Assembly: GCA_017562135.1 (NCBI GenBank)
Contig: QEYB01000850.1
Span: forward strand, 124,001 to 188,000
Source of the DNA: Dipylidium caninum
Taxonomy: Eukaryota > Platyhelminthes > Cestoda > Cyclophyllidea > Dipylidiidae
DNA length: 64,000 nucleotides
Direction: 5' to 3'
Shown here: in pieces, positions 14,670 through 26,937 of the stretch
Layout of the letters: each line of letters opens with the position of its first letter
Numbering within the stretch: position 1 is the first letter of the stretch
Notes under the pieces: generated by a model
Told to the model about the DNA's origin: nothing
The model's input: the letters and a program-made list of their open reading frames with translations, nothing else
Databases searched by the model: none
Translations under genes and position numbers: made by a program

Positions 14670-15598
14670 ATGGACGGTACGCCTTCAGTCGCGCGTTACT
14701 AACATTTAATTTCAGCCCCCAATCAGTCTTCCAAACCGTTCCGCGCCGGATGCAAAAAATGTGGATTTTGTATGTGATTTATTTTCCTTGGATTTACCTT
14801 TTAGCTGGTCATCTGACATTCCAATGTCGTAACTATCTGCGGTCGGGAGAGACAGGAAACATTGACTTAGACATCGAAAGTACCAGTTCAGATTCAGATG
14901 ACGATGAACTGCTGAAGGAAGCCATTGCTCGGAGAAAAGCGGAGTTGGGTATGCATTTCAGCTTAGACGGCTCGTAGTCGGATGTCTATTCCTTGTCTTG
15001 AATATGATGGAAATAACGCATTTCCTCACCTTTTTCAACTTAAAAAACCCACACCTCCCTATCATTTCTGGTAGCTGATTGCTAGCTTTCTTCCGACCCC
15101 CATTTTTAATGGTACGGACTTCCACCTATCCCAACTGTAGGAGCAAAACTTGACATTACGGAATTCTTTCTCCGATACGTCATTGCACTTTTTCGGTATT
15201 TGAGGGCATTTAGGCACACCTCTGCTAGTTAAGTGGTACCTTTATCAACTGTATGCTGTTACTGATTGTTTGATTATATTTCCTTCCGTCTTTAACGTCC
15301 TATCACCTGATACGTCAATTTTGACCAAACACAGTCTTCGAAAAGTCAAACTCAATTAGATTTCTTATTTTTAGCCGCCGCTAAGAAGGCTTTGAAGAAG
15401 AAGAAGCAGCAAAAAGCGAGGTTTGTCTTCCCATACCCTAACAGTATGGTGTACTATTTACATTTTACCACTTTTACACGTCTTTTTGCTAGACGGTCTC
15501 GTTCAAGAAGTCGTTCTTCCTCTCGAGACAAACACAAACACTCTCGACGGAAACGCCACAGTAATCACCACAAGCATAAAAAATCGGACAAAAAGTAA
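14670..15598 (+). CDS. SREK1IP1: SREK1-interacting protein 1-like zinc-knuckle protein
   Basis: Five exons (14670-14676, 14716-14769, 14805-14948, 15375-15420, 15493-15598) join in phase to a 118-residue protein. The start matches the family: about ten residues, then the zinc knuckle CKKCGFSGHLTFQC (CX2CX4HX4C, residues 15-28), RNYL, an acidic STSSDSDDDE stretch, a charged helix, and a basic RS/KHKH tail. Human SREK1IP1 has the same order (GHLTFECRNFL, then an acidic serine stretch), is about 155 residues long and binds the SR-related splicing regulator SREK1 in the nucleus. Introns 1 and 2 are only 39 and 35 nt; intron 1 contains the perfect branch-site string TTACTAAC. Without removal of intron 2 the frame hits TGA at once, so splicing is required. 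The stop is 227 bp from the convergent MOGS stop. Confidence 0.9.
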
Positions 15599-15722
15599 AC
15601 CCCCTTTCTTATAGCTGTTGTAAATATACTCGATTTTAGACAGACATTTACTTGTTCTACATTCACATCAAAACACAAAGTATATTCAGTTCAGGAAATG
15701 TATAAAAGATGCGATCGAGGGA

Positions 15723-15733
15723 GGGGGGGGGGG
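15723..15733 (+). repeat. G11 homopolymer between convergent genes
   Basis: An uninterrupted run of eleven G lies in the 227-bp gap between the SREK1IP1 and MOGS stop codons, in a larger G-rich stretch. It may form G-rich structure or simply be an unstable simple repeat. Confidence 0.9.
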
Positions 15734-15825
15734 AAGTGGAATGAAATAACGAAAAAGAAAATACACGAAGTTCACAGAAGACACATGACAGACTCTGAGC
15801 GAACATCCTGAGAATTATTTTTTCT

Positions 15826-18800
15826 TCATCGTTTCAGATCTTCGGTCATTAGTAGACTGACTAGTGCTGTCCAGCCGTTGAAGGGGTGTCCACTCAACCC
15901 TCGGCCGGTTCGGTCGTCGTAACGTTCCCATGTGAAACCTGTTCGGTTTAATTCGGTCAACACCGTGTTCACCACCGCTGCAGTGAGGCGATCTTGTAGG
16001 TTGGCTGCCTTTTCTGCCACCAAAGTAGGCGTACTTGGGTGATCGGCGTAGTACCTTTGAGGGCAAGCAGAAAGTCCTCTCACATTAATACATTAATTTT
16101 TATTCGATTGGACAATAAATGTTAACATTTGAAGCAGAAGCAAGCTGAATTGGAGGCTTTTCTCCGATTGGAAGACACTGACCTTGTTTTCGAAGACCCA
16201 AGCATGATTAACGAAATTAATGTAGGTCTATTGGTGAGGCTTCTGCTCTATGGAGGGAGAATTTTGGGAACTGCTTGAAACACAAAAAGTATATAGGGTA
16301 AAACACCACCTCGGTCAAGAACTTACAACTGTGATATTAAGACGTTCTCAGGAATTATAATCTCCATGCTCATTCAATCTATTATTAAAGCGGAACGGAG
16401 TCATTTAGTTTGCATTTTACTCAGGCGGAGTTTGATACATTTTCAAATAAGATAATAAAGAGTCAAGCAAATTATGTTTTGGTCAAAAGAAGCGAAGTTG
16501 ACGACGAAAATATATTGACTAATCAGACAGTTTCGCGTAGTCTCTGCCATATTCCAAGCCAATATTCCATCAATCACAAAACGCAGAGTCTAGAAGTGCC
16601 ACTTCGGCATGTATAGCGATGCAATGTTAGTGGTTTGCCTGCATGATAGTTAATAAAAAGAAGCAAGACTAAATCGACGACTAAAAGTGGCCCGAAATGT
16701 CGTAGATATAAGAATAGACGGAAATGCTGAAAAAATTTCCTCAATCGTCAATGAGGTTCTAGTTGGAAGTTAATTAGTTATAGTTGGTCAATTAGTTTAT
16801 TTTTTTCACCGACTAGGCCAGACGACTATTAATAGAGAAGGGTCAGATAAGACGGGCAAAGAATGTTAATCCGATTCGTGAAATGTGAATCAAGGTGGGC
16901 ACAAGGCACTGTTGGTTAACAAGTTACAGCATCAGAATTCGAGTGTCAATGGTACCACCGCCAAACGCCCTGACGCGGTAGAAGCGTATCGAGTTGAAAT
17001 TAGGTTAGTGACTGTCCGTACAAATCTGAAATAAAGGATTAAATTCTTACAAAATGCATAAATTGGTTGGATAGATGACATTGCAAGGGTGGGAAATCAA
17101 CTTGATTAGAAAGGCAATAGAGGAAGATATATCGGAAATCACACCCTTTCCGAAGGGGAAATGGGCGTGACATGCCTCTCGGACTCAGTAATTTGGTCAT
17201 TGAACGCCGATAGAGTAATGCATTCAACTGTTGTATTTCGGGTTGTAGAGGAAAAAGACAAGGGAAAAAGCAGAAACCTAGAGCGTTGTTGCTGAAGTAA
17301 AAAAGCTTTTAGTCACAGAGTGGAAAAATTCCATCTTTTGATGAATGCATTATAAGAGTAACAACCAACTGAATCGCCTTTCAATAATTTACCACTGAAA
17401 TAGAAATCATAAGTCACGACACGATTTCCGGATTCACGGGGAGACAATTGGGCAAAGTAGCAGCGAACAATGCATCAGAAAGACAGGTTTAGTGTAAATG
17501 AGGATGAGGATTACTTACTTGAGGGCCTCAACAGCGAGATAGTTCATGTTGATCCAGATGGAGCCACGCCAATAGGGGGGATCATGTTGGGTGTTGGCAC
17601 GGTTGTACAGCGGCGAGGTGGGTGCAAGAGAGCGCAATCCGTGGGGCGAGAAGAGGAGGTCAGGATCAGAGAGACGATCCAACAGCATTGGCAAACGGGG
17701 TGAGGCGGGTGAGAGAAGACGCAGGAAGAGAGGGAAGAATGTAACGTAGCCCACACTCGAAGCGACCCACTGCTCTTGTGGATCTCTCAAACTATACGCT
17801 CCTTCTGAGGCTACAATGGAAGACGTAAGATCGCCAATCAAACTTCACTCAGTCAAATGGATGGGAAATAACTTTCGAAATCATGAACGTCACGCACACT
17901 ATTCTTACGTCATTTCCTCACCAACGTTACTTAATAGACCATTGATATAAAGCATTCTTGACAAGTGTAGAGAAACTCACACACAACAATTAAACGAGTG
18001 TTCTTGACAAGCACGTAGCTACAAGAGAGCGTATTTGCAATGAGACGAGAGTTCATGACAAACCCCCCTCCATTACATGCGAAAGACGATAGATTCTGTT
18101 CACCGTTTTGTGCAATTAGATGTCTAACACGTATATTAAGCGAGTCCGTTCTATATAAAACTATGAGTGAGAAGATGCCGAGATAGTCGATTTCACTTAA
18201 ACTTCATTCACATAGAAGTGAAGTCATTAGCCTTCCTAATATTCCATTTCCCGCAGAATGGGTTAGCGATATGGCAGTAGAATTCCCATCCAAAATAGAA
18301 AATGGATGTGTTGCAAATGTTCCAACTCCAAGTAGGCATCGAAGATATGTTATTATTAAAACATGGGAAATTCGCTAAACCAACTAGAAGACACAAAGGG
18401 ACACGTTAGCGCAATTAAAAGACTAGTAACCATGTACTAGCGGGGTAAATAACTGCCAAAATATATTATTTGGACCTAACTCGGGGAAATACAGAGAGCA
18501 TGTCGAATCGTATGAAAAAAAAAACGATGGTGGAAGTCAGATAGTTGATTCCATTACGAGGTTATTCCAAATCCGAGTTAAGATTGCAGAAAACCGACAA
18601 ACATCTAAATGCACTCGATGTTTATCGTAATGCAATCAAAATTCTGAAAATTGACATTCATTCAGGAACAAAGGAGACAAGAAATTCAACTAACCTCAGC
18701 TTCCTGCGGCATAGGAGTACGATGTACAGCAGGCTTTACGAGAGCTACTGAGTCAGTGTGAAGACCAAAGTCGGCAAAGATGCCCGTCACGTTGTCCCAA

Positions 18801-21800
18801 TGCAATACATCCAATTGTTGAGGATCAAGCAATTGCTTCGCTAGGGCGCGGTACTCGCGAGCATTAAACAAAGCCGTGGTTGTCCCGTCTGTGGAACGCC
18901 GCTCGAGAAGCTCCGCCAAACGAGCCAACGTTCGTGCGAACGCCGCTATCCAGCACCGTAAATCCAGATGACGCTCCGAGGCGGTAGGGTGAGAGGCGCG
19001 CGGATAGTCGTCTAGACCTGAGCGAATAGGGAAGCATGATAGAACTTCTAACGAGGTCTTAAAAAGACGGATCTTCGAGATGGAAAAAGTGAATAGATAT
19101 CAAACCGAGTGAAGAATCCCGCCAATGTAGTATTGTCATCGGAGGTTTTTAGGTAAAAATATGAAGCTCTCAAATAGGTATTAATGACTGCAAATTCACA
19201 TTAATATGCACGGTCCAGTTCAGCATGACAGTCTAAGACAGAAGGCTGTTTGAGAACTCGGAGTGAATGTGTTAGTCGACGAATATTTTCCTCTGAAGCT
19301 ACAGAGAAAGCAAAAAGTCAAAATCATGGTGAGGAAATCCGATGCACCAAGTGAAAAGTAATTATGATATTCCACATGACTATAAGCAATTAGAAAGAGA
19401 GGCAATTTGGGACGGGAATGAGAAGAACTGTTACCAGATGATAGCTTAAAGACAAGAAAAAATGGAAAAATTAAACTAGAGGATGCATAGTCTGTGAAAG
19501 CTAAGGTTTGCAAGCGAGCGGTTGAGGAAACAAGAATCGGCGTAGTGCCAATGGAGAAGAAGTGTTGAAGGCGGAAAGAATAAAAAAACGTAAGATGATC
19601 AACTTGACACTAAGGCAATAATTAAAGAGATAAAATAATCGTCATAAATAAAACCAATTCACAGGTACTGAATAAAAGTGCATCACAGTGAAAAGTGTTG
19701 AGCAAAGAATTCGTCTCACGTAACACAAAGTGGATGAATGAGGTTGCCGCAAAACAGAAAAATAACTCCTAGGTCAAAGGCCAGAAGAAATAAATTTTGA
19801 TTTAATGAAGTGTTAGTAAATACTACTACGAAACATACCAGAGGCTAAAGTGAGCGGGTTCAACTGAAATGGGTTGTTAACGGGTCGGCCACGCCAACGG
19901 AAAGCAGTAGGCAGTTCACCAGCCTGGGTGGTGGTGAACCATGCAAACCAGGCCCGAAGACGAGGAAAGGCGACACGTATCCATCGATAGAATAGATCTG
20001 CTTCCTCCGTCGACAAGTGGGTGTCTAACTGATCCAACAATTCCTGCAGAAGAGAAAATTGACATTCGGGTAAGTTGACTTCGTGCACTGAATTATAATT
20101 TGATAGGCACAAAGTTTATTACTCTTATCTTTTGAAAAATGGCCAAGTACAACAAAAGTGTACCCCTACTGCCTAAGGATCTACCAGTTTTTCGGTGTAA
20201 GGTGAGAAATTCAATTTTATAGCTAAATAGTTAAGTGACATAGAGATGCTTCACAAAGCAATTTTCCTGAAAGTAGCCTCAAAAATAGAAGTGATAATGT
20301 TAAGAATGCAAATAATTCGCAGTCAAATATTTCAAAGTTGGAATCTAGTGTCAAACTTGTAGAGCTTTCAATAAATTAGTCCGCCCGATTATAATACTAG
20401 ATGTGGAAGGGTCAAGAGTGAAGGGAGAAGTATTAAACATTAGAGTGTGAATATTTCCCGGGTAGAAAGTCGACGAGTGCCACTATTTAGCAAAGAAATT
20501 GTTACCTGAGTATAAAAATAATCAAAATGACCTGGTAATTCCACTTTCAATAGCGATTATTCACCCTTTATTGAATAAAAGGGCGAATTTCTCGACCAGA
20601 GGTGAGTTGAAAGGTTTTGTAGGAGATTCAGCGCTTCCATACATTTGAAACTTCTGTCAAATAGATATCCAGGCTAGCGGCTGAATTAGCTAGTAGTGGA
20701 GGAATGACTACGAGTAGAGGGTAGGGTCGTCAAAATGCACCCCAGGCTAAGAATGGTCAGTGAACGGTTTTGTAACCTTTTTCTAAATCGAATGATTTCA
20801 AGATCAGATAGGAATGGAAAGCGAAAGCAAGTGAAAGCAAGACTAAGAGAAGTGGAGAATCACTAGAAAGTATCGCCCAACATACACCAAACACCTAGCC
20901 ATAGTCCAATAAACACATTAAAGTAAAAGTTCGAAGAAAAAGGTGTTTAAATTCTAAAGCACGACTTTTACGAACTAATGAGCCAAGGATTGAGACTAAT
21001 GACTAATGATCATAAGAAGTGAATACAACAACCTACTTGACACTAAAAGCACCCGCTTCGATATTTGTAGCGAAAAGTTACTTTCACCAATCGAAAGATA
21101 AAAAAGGAAGTTTTTAGCGGCAATAAATGTTACAGCACCTTTACTCTAAATATCGTATGTCAATAAAAATGGGAAGGCGAATAAGTTCATCAAATAATTG
21201 TCCGCATTAATCTACGAGACTGCTTTGTAGGAGGCCAAGAAAAAAGCAGACAGCTTTAAGAAAACGTAAAATGATGTCAAAAATTGAGACTCAAGATGTT
21301 GATGTCTTTGCCGTGGAGTAACATAAGACTCATGGATTCCAAATTGGCATATCTGTTATCGAGTTTTAGCTATTACCTCAAAAAAAGTAATTCGCAAAGT
21401 TCAGCAATAATGCAAAGAAATAAATTATTGAGGTTGCATGCACCACTCACATCGATGGCCAGAATCAAAGCTGGCGGGTTAGCTATTGTCGTAGATTGAA
21501 CAACAAACTCAGGTGGAACATTTGCTCTCGCCTCCCAGCCCAGAATCTGCTCCCTGGGTATCCATCCTTCCGCGTTGAGGAGGTCTAACCAGTGTCCCAG
21601 GGACTGTAATGCTAACTCTACGTCCCATCGAGCCATTAGAATGGCGTGGAATCCCTCGTCCCACAGAAATCCGCGAGGAAATTGGCTGCGCGACGGGGTG
21701 GCAGTGAAAAGAAGAGGCGGGCCAGTACTCCACGGCTCTAATATCGCCGGAATGAGACGACGATGAGGACCTTATCTCGAGTAGAGGTGAACTAATCAGG

Positions 21801-24800
21801 CTGGTGCCGTAGAAGTAGCCAATGCCACCAAGAAGGTTGCTCAAGGAGACCTTGGATAAGGCCACCTATTAAAAGACAAAGGCATAATAACAGCATAATC
21901 GCTAAATAACTGTAAGAAAAGGTGAAACCAAGAGTGCTTTTAATCTAGAACAGTTGGCACTGGGATTTAATCGTACTTCAGCGCCATGAACTTCTACCTA
22001 TCCCGAAAAAAAGAACAAATGCGACTGTAAATGTTTAAAAATTTTGCCACCAACAACGGCTCTTCCTAAAACATCCTAATGGAAATAACCCAAAGATGGC
22101 TGTTTGGTGACATCGGCTGTATATTAAAAAATTACAGGAACTAGTAATAACAGACAAAAACCCAATTGTCTTAAATATTGTTCAGGTACATGATTTTATA
22201 AGCTATCTTCATCTAATGAAAAGGAGACTTTTATACCAGTAAATTGTAATAATGGTCTCGAGGCTTGTCAATAATAATCCGTGGTAAAATACACAAAAAT
22301 TTCATGGCATTCTTGTCACAGATTCCCAAATCTCAAGCCTCGAGCACCGACAGCCAGAAACGTGGCTTACGAGAACTGTAACGCTGACAGTGGGTGGGGG
22401 TCAAAAATGAGAGAAATCAAAAAGAGGCTTCAGTGAACAGAGGTGATTGCATTCAAGTATTTACGATTAGACCCTCATTGATTCACAAAAGAGGAATGTA
22501 CTGGTTTAGTGATGAAAATTGCGGTCTATCTAGATGGATATTCAAAGTGCATGGCAATTGAATATAATTTTTAAAACCAACAGGTTTGGTATGCTACTAC
22601 GAAAAATCTAAGACATCGAAAACCCAAGACCAACACTACTAGGACAATGAACTACGGTATGACGATTTGCGATAAAATTAAAATTTTTCACCACAACAAA
22701 AAGCATTTGTGGATTGTGTTATTTGCATAAATGAGGCTATCAATCTCAACAATTTAATAAATATGGCCAAGCATATACGGGCTACTTAATCATCAGATTA
22801 AGAGTAGACAGTAGCCTTCTTTGAAGACCAATTTAAGATGGGCAAATTCGTAAACTTAACGCAAATAATAGGGTCCATGGAAAATACCCCCTTCGGATAC
22901 AATTTAACGGTACAATCCCAACTCAGTCTCTCTTGATAACTGTTGACGGGAGGGACTCATAAGGCGGAAGAAACAACAAAGGAATCAATATAAAAAAAAC
23001 GTGGATAAATCTAGCACAAATTACCTGATCCATCGCACGAAGACTGACAGGCATCAGTCACGCGAGTAACAATAAAATGGCTTAGTGGAATGAATAATCT
23101 CCAGATCGCAAAAAAATCAAAAATTATGTGACAGTGTAATGACCTTTACTTTATGATTAATATAATGCGTTTTTATTTTTCAAATAATAAGGTGTAATTT
23201 CGCAATTCAGTGGCCTCAAAAAAGGAAAAACTGAGATGTTATATACATGCTCAAATATCAGGATCCTCATCTTGTAATGCAGAAAATGTCATCTATGTAA
23301 AAGCAACTAACTTGTTCTTCACTGATCGTAAGTGGGTTATGCGGGAATTTGCGACTAAAGGTTTCATGGAAGTGCCTCGAATGTCGTTGCAACTCCTCGT
23401 CGAAATGCTCTGCAACTAGAGGTACTGCATCAGAGGAGGTAGAAGCCTGCGAGACGAACTCCACCTCTAATAAGTCGAGAGACGATGGCGTAAGGTGGTA
23501 GGAATCACTAGCATTACTAATTCGGCCCGGTAGAGCAGGCCGAGTAACCTCTGTGACCCACAGATTAGTCGGCTCCCCTGAGATTGACATCCACGGTTGT
23601 TCGGGATCTTGCTGGAATCCAGTAAAAAATACGGAACGGTGGTCCTTGCGCAGTGCTAATCCACTCGAAATGGCTGAGACGAGGGAATCCTCGCGTGGGC
23701 AATGGCCAGCCAAGTGAGTAGAGTCAAGGACCCCCTTTTTAACGGTGTGGAAGTTCACATGAAAGGCTCCTAACTCCTGTGTAAAGCCTAGAAAAAGCAA
23801 CAGTAAAAATGAGAAATGTGAATTTATACCAGTAATTAGCCTACTATTACCGACTCCAGTTAATTAGCGGTAAGGAACTGTTGTCATCAGCAAGAAATAA
23901 ATTTATGTCTTGGATTCATTACGCAGAAATGATTCTGAGCCGCGTCAATTGACATATAATGGCTGGACCCTAAGTTAAAGCAAACATATTTACCAAACAT
24001 GAAGATGAGAAACACAAGCGGCAGAAAAGGTAACGCGAAAAAACTTGCGTGATGGATGCATTGTAAATGGCAAAAATTGTCATGTTAAATTAAAGTACTG
24101 TTAAGTAAGCCAATCAAAAATGAGCCATTAGCAGTATATTTTTGTCATTTCTACCAGGAATGAAATTGTAATTTTTCCAGAAACAGTTGTTTGCGGTTTA
24201 GTAATTTTTATATTTCAGCAAATTTCCGATGCCTTGGTTCAAGAGCCGAGCAAATAGTAATCAACATGCAAAAGTTCTTAACTCCTGTAGTATGGAAAGT
24301 GAGCAACACCCACCTCTCAATCGTATTAATTCGCTGCCATTTGTGTATGCTTGAATTCGGCCGCGGGTTGAATCAGGTAAATAGGCGTAGAAGAGAATGG
24401 AGATTGGTTGAGTCATAAGTGACTAGAAAAAGTGACGCAAGACACTAAACTAAAGTAAAAACCAAGGAAGTGAATTCCTCCCTCTCCCACCAAAAAGTAA
24501 TAAAGGGGGTAATGTTTCGTTCGGACACAAATGTGTTTGTTTCGTATTAATTTCACCTTGCGTAAGCAGACACTTTCACCAATTAAACAATATATACAAT
24601 TGCAGTCTGTACTTGGACATTAGGATTATGTTTTACTATATACGACAATTATTTTTCACGTGAGAATCTTACACAAAATGAACGAGAAGTCAAAAACTGT
24701 TGTGGGAAGTGGTATATAAATTTTTTTAACGACGTCCAAATAGGATAACAGAGAAAATTACTGAGTTGCACTTACTTTATTGACAGGAGAAACTGATATT

Positions 24801-25531
24801 CGAGCCGACCAATCACCCCCATTAGGTGAATTAGGACGTTTAACAAACGCCACGGTAATATTATGATTGCCGCTGATGATTGTCTCGATGCCGTAGTTTC
24901 GTCCATCATGCTCAATCCAATTGTAGCTAAATTAAAAACATATAATTTAAAACTAATATCCTTCAAGCAGGAGAATAATTGAGGTCCAAAAAGAAGTTGG
25001 CGGAATTTCGTTGGATGGGTACCTCTTGATATCACCCTCATTCCTGCATTGATGCCAAAATTGTACAGAATTGCCATCAAACGTAACCCAGGCCAAACCG
25101 AAGAGAATTGAGTGTGGACTCCTGTGAGATATTCCAAAGAAGACATTAGGTCTGTATGTACCCCAGAACAAGTGGGGTGAGTTCTCCGGACCGGTCTCAT
25201 TTGAGTTTATGATTTTGGGTAGATTTATTGGGGTGTAGACTTGATTTAGCCGCTTCATGTTCTGGTTATGTTGAACACAAAAGTGAAGAAAGACAGCACA
25301 AACGAGGACGGCGGAAACGCCAATGGCTAGTCGTTTGTAGAGTAGAGATCCAAGGTCACCAAATAGTCCCATACGGTTTTTCCGCTGAGGCTTGCGAATC
25401 CTAGGTTTTTCGTGAGTTGGATGGGAAGCACTTTGGTTATTCGAAAACGAGGGTTTGGCTTTTGGGTTGCCATTTGGATTGTTGGATTTGCGGTTACGCG
25501 GTTTAGCATCTACGATTTTGTCCTTCCGCAT
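15826..25531 (-). CDS. MOGS: Mannosyl-oligosaccharide glucosidase (glucosidase I, GH63)
   Basis: Glucosidase I removes the terminal alpha-1,2-glucose from Glc3Man9GlcNAc2 on new glycoproteins in the ER. Exons on the minus strand: 25531-25023, 24926-24776, 24422-24314, 23787-23312, 21865-21451 (with a frame break, see findings), 20043-19839, 19017-18695, 17772-17519 and 16054-15826, giving about 871 residues (human 837). ATG 25531 is the first after an in-frame TAA. The protein has a basic cytosolic tail, one membrane segment at about 68-86, then [87 protein letters not shown] and GFTWERYDD, all glucosidase I landmarks. The Asp of WDEGFH and the Glu of TWERY, the probable catalytic pair, are kept. 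The family's EHDPPYWRG reads QHDPPYWRG here. The exon 8 acceptor (17773-17774) was chosen by phase and has a poor pyrimidine tract; a missed micro-exon is possible. Confidence 0.93.
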
Positions 25532-26937
25532 ATTGAGGAGGCCAAATATCAAGCGCGATACTACGTATTAGTTCAGACCCCTGTATGGGGCCAAAATTTG
25601 ACGATCACAGTAATTATGTAAGATAGGTGTCTTATCTTAGCATGCACATTTAATCTGACGTGATGCTTTGGGTCGACGAAGAGTCATCAGTGCCGTTGCA
25701 TCAATTATTTCTGCTGGATAGCCTCTGATAACAAACAAAAACTGTTGTCACGCATAAGAATACACCAAAAGAGAGGACGCCAGACGCCACACCACGATAA
25801 AGAACAGTAGCGATGCAATTAGCCACTGATATTAATACACGGCACAAACCAATAAAAGGCGCAAGTGATGAATTTCCTGAAGCAATGAAACAAATATTAG
25901 ATGAAGTGCGTTGAGAATAGTGTATTGCTTATCGCGTGTAAATATTTATTAGCATTTTATTTGAATTTTAGGAAATATTAGGCAGGTTATTGATTTTGAG
26001 CAATAGGAATTATCATATTCAACTTTCTGAATTCGGCATTTTTAGGATAAGCATGTACGGAAACTACAGCTTCGATAATTCTTGACCCCCTAGCTGCTTA
26101 ATATAGCCATTGACATGTGTTCTTCATTGTAATAGCATTAGGCAGTAGACTTCTCCAGGATGAATATTTTCCAATAAACTCCTAAGTGCTGCGCGGTATC
26201 TACTTTAACTTGGGTAGTTCCTCGATTTACTTGTACACTGATGACCATCCATAGCCGTTAGACGTGCTTACGGTGTTAACTAAATTAAACAAATTTTCCA
26301 AGGTATCCCTCACTCAATTGTTAACACGCCTTCCCCATGGGGATCATCAAAAATTAGTGTCAGCCCAGTTTCTGCATAAGTGTACATTCATTTCGAGCTA
26401 CAGAATTCACTGGAACCCCACTTCTTGACTGGTTCATGTTCACTATTCCACATAACTACTCTGTTTAATAAAGTCCGCCCCGAAACTGACGCGAATCCGA
26501 AAACTCTCGAATACGACAGCCACAATCACCACAACTACCAGTTGTTAACAATAAAAACCCCAATTTGTCGTCTGTCATGATCAATATCACGACCGCACGA
26601 CGGGCCAAAACTGCGAAGGCTATGCTCGACCGAAGACACTTGATTCCATTCCTACTTTAGTAAAAACGAGCTCTCGTCCTCAATCATGTTGAGCATCTGG
26701 CCCCTTCATTCCTCCTCTGGCCAATAAACTGCCAGAATCTGAACAATATTCACTATGACAATTATCCTATATTTGTGACAAAGTTTGAAAAGTCGTTTAA
26801 AAACCCAACATCGGATTGAGGGTAGAATAATCAGGGGGACAGTAAAAGTAGTTATTTGACCTTATTATCCGTTAAAATATGATACAAGCCAAACAAGATG
26901 CTGAAACGACCATTGTAACGGGGAAGGCGGTAAGAAT
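25532..26937. other. Intergenic between MOGS and ACAD9, no gene seen
   Basis: A spacer of 1.4 kb between two minus-strand genes. No exon or RNA gene is recognisable. A short open stretch at 26380-26580 (+) has no family resemblance. Confidence 0.4.

Noticed and set aside
14949..14977. Read-through end of SREK1IP1 exon 3
   Set aside because: A GTATGC donor at 14949 and the downstream Lys/Arg exons that match the family show this is intronic.
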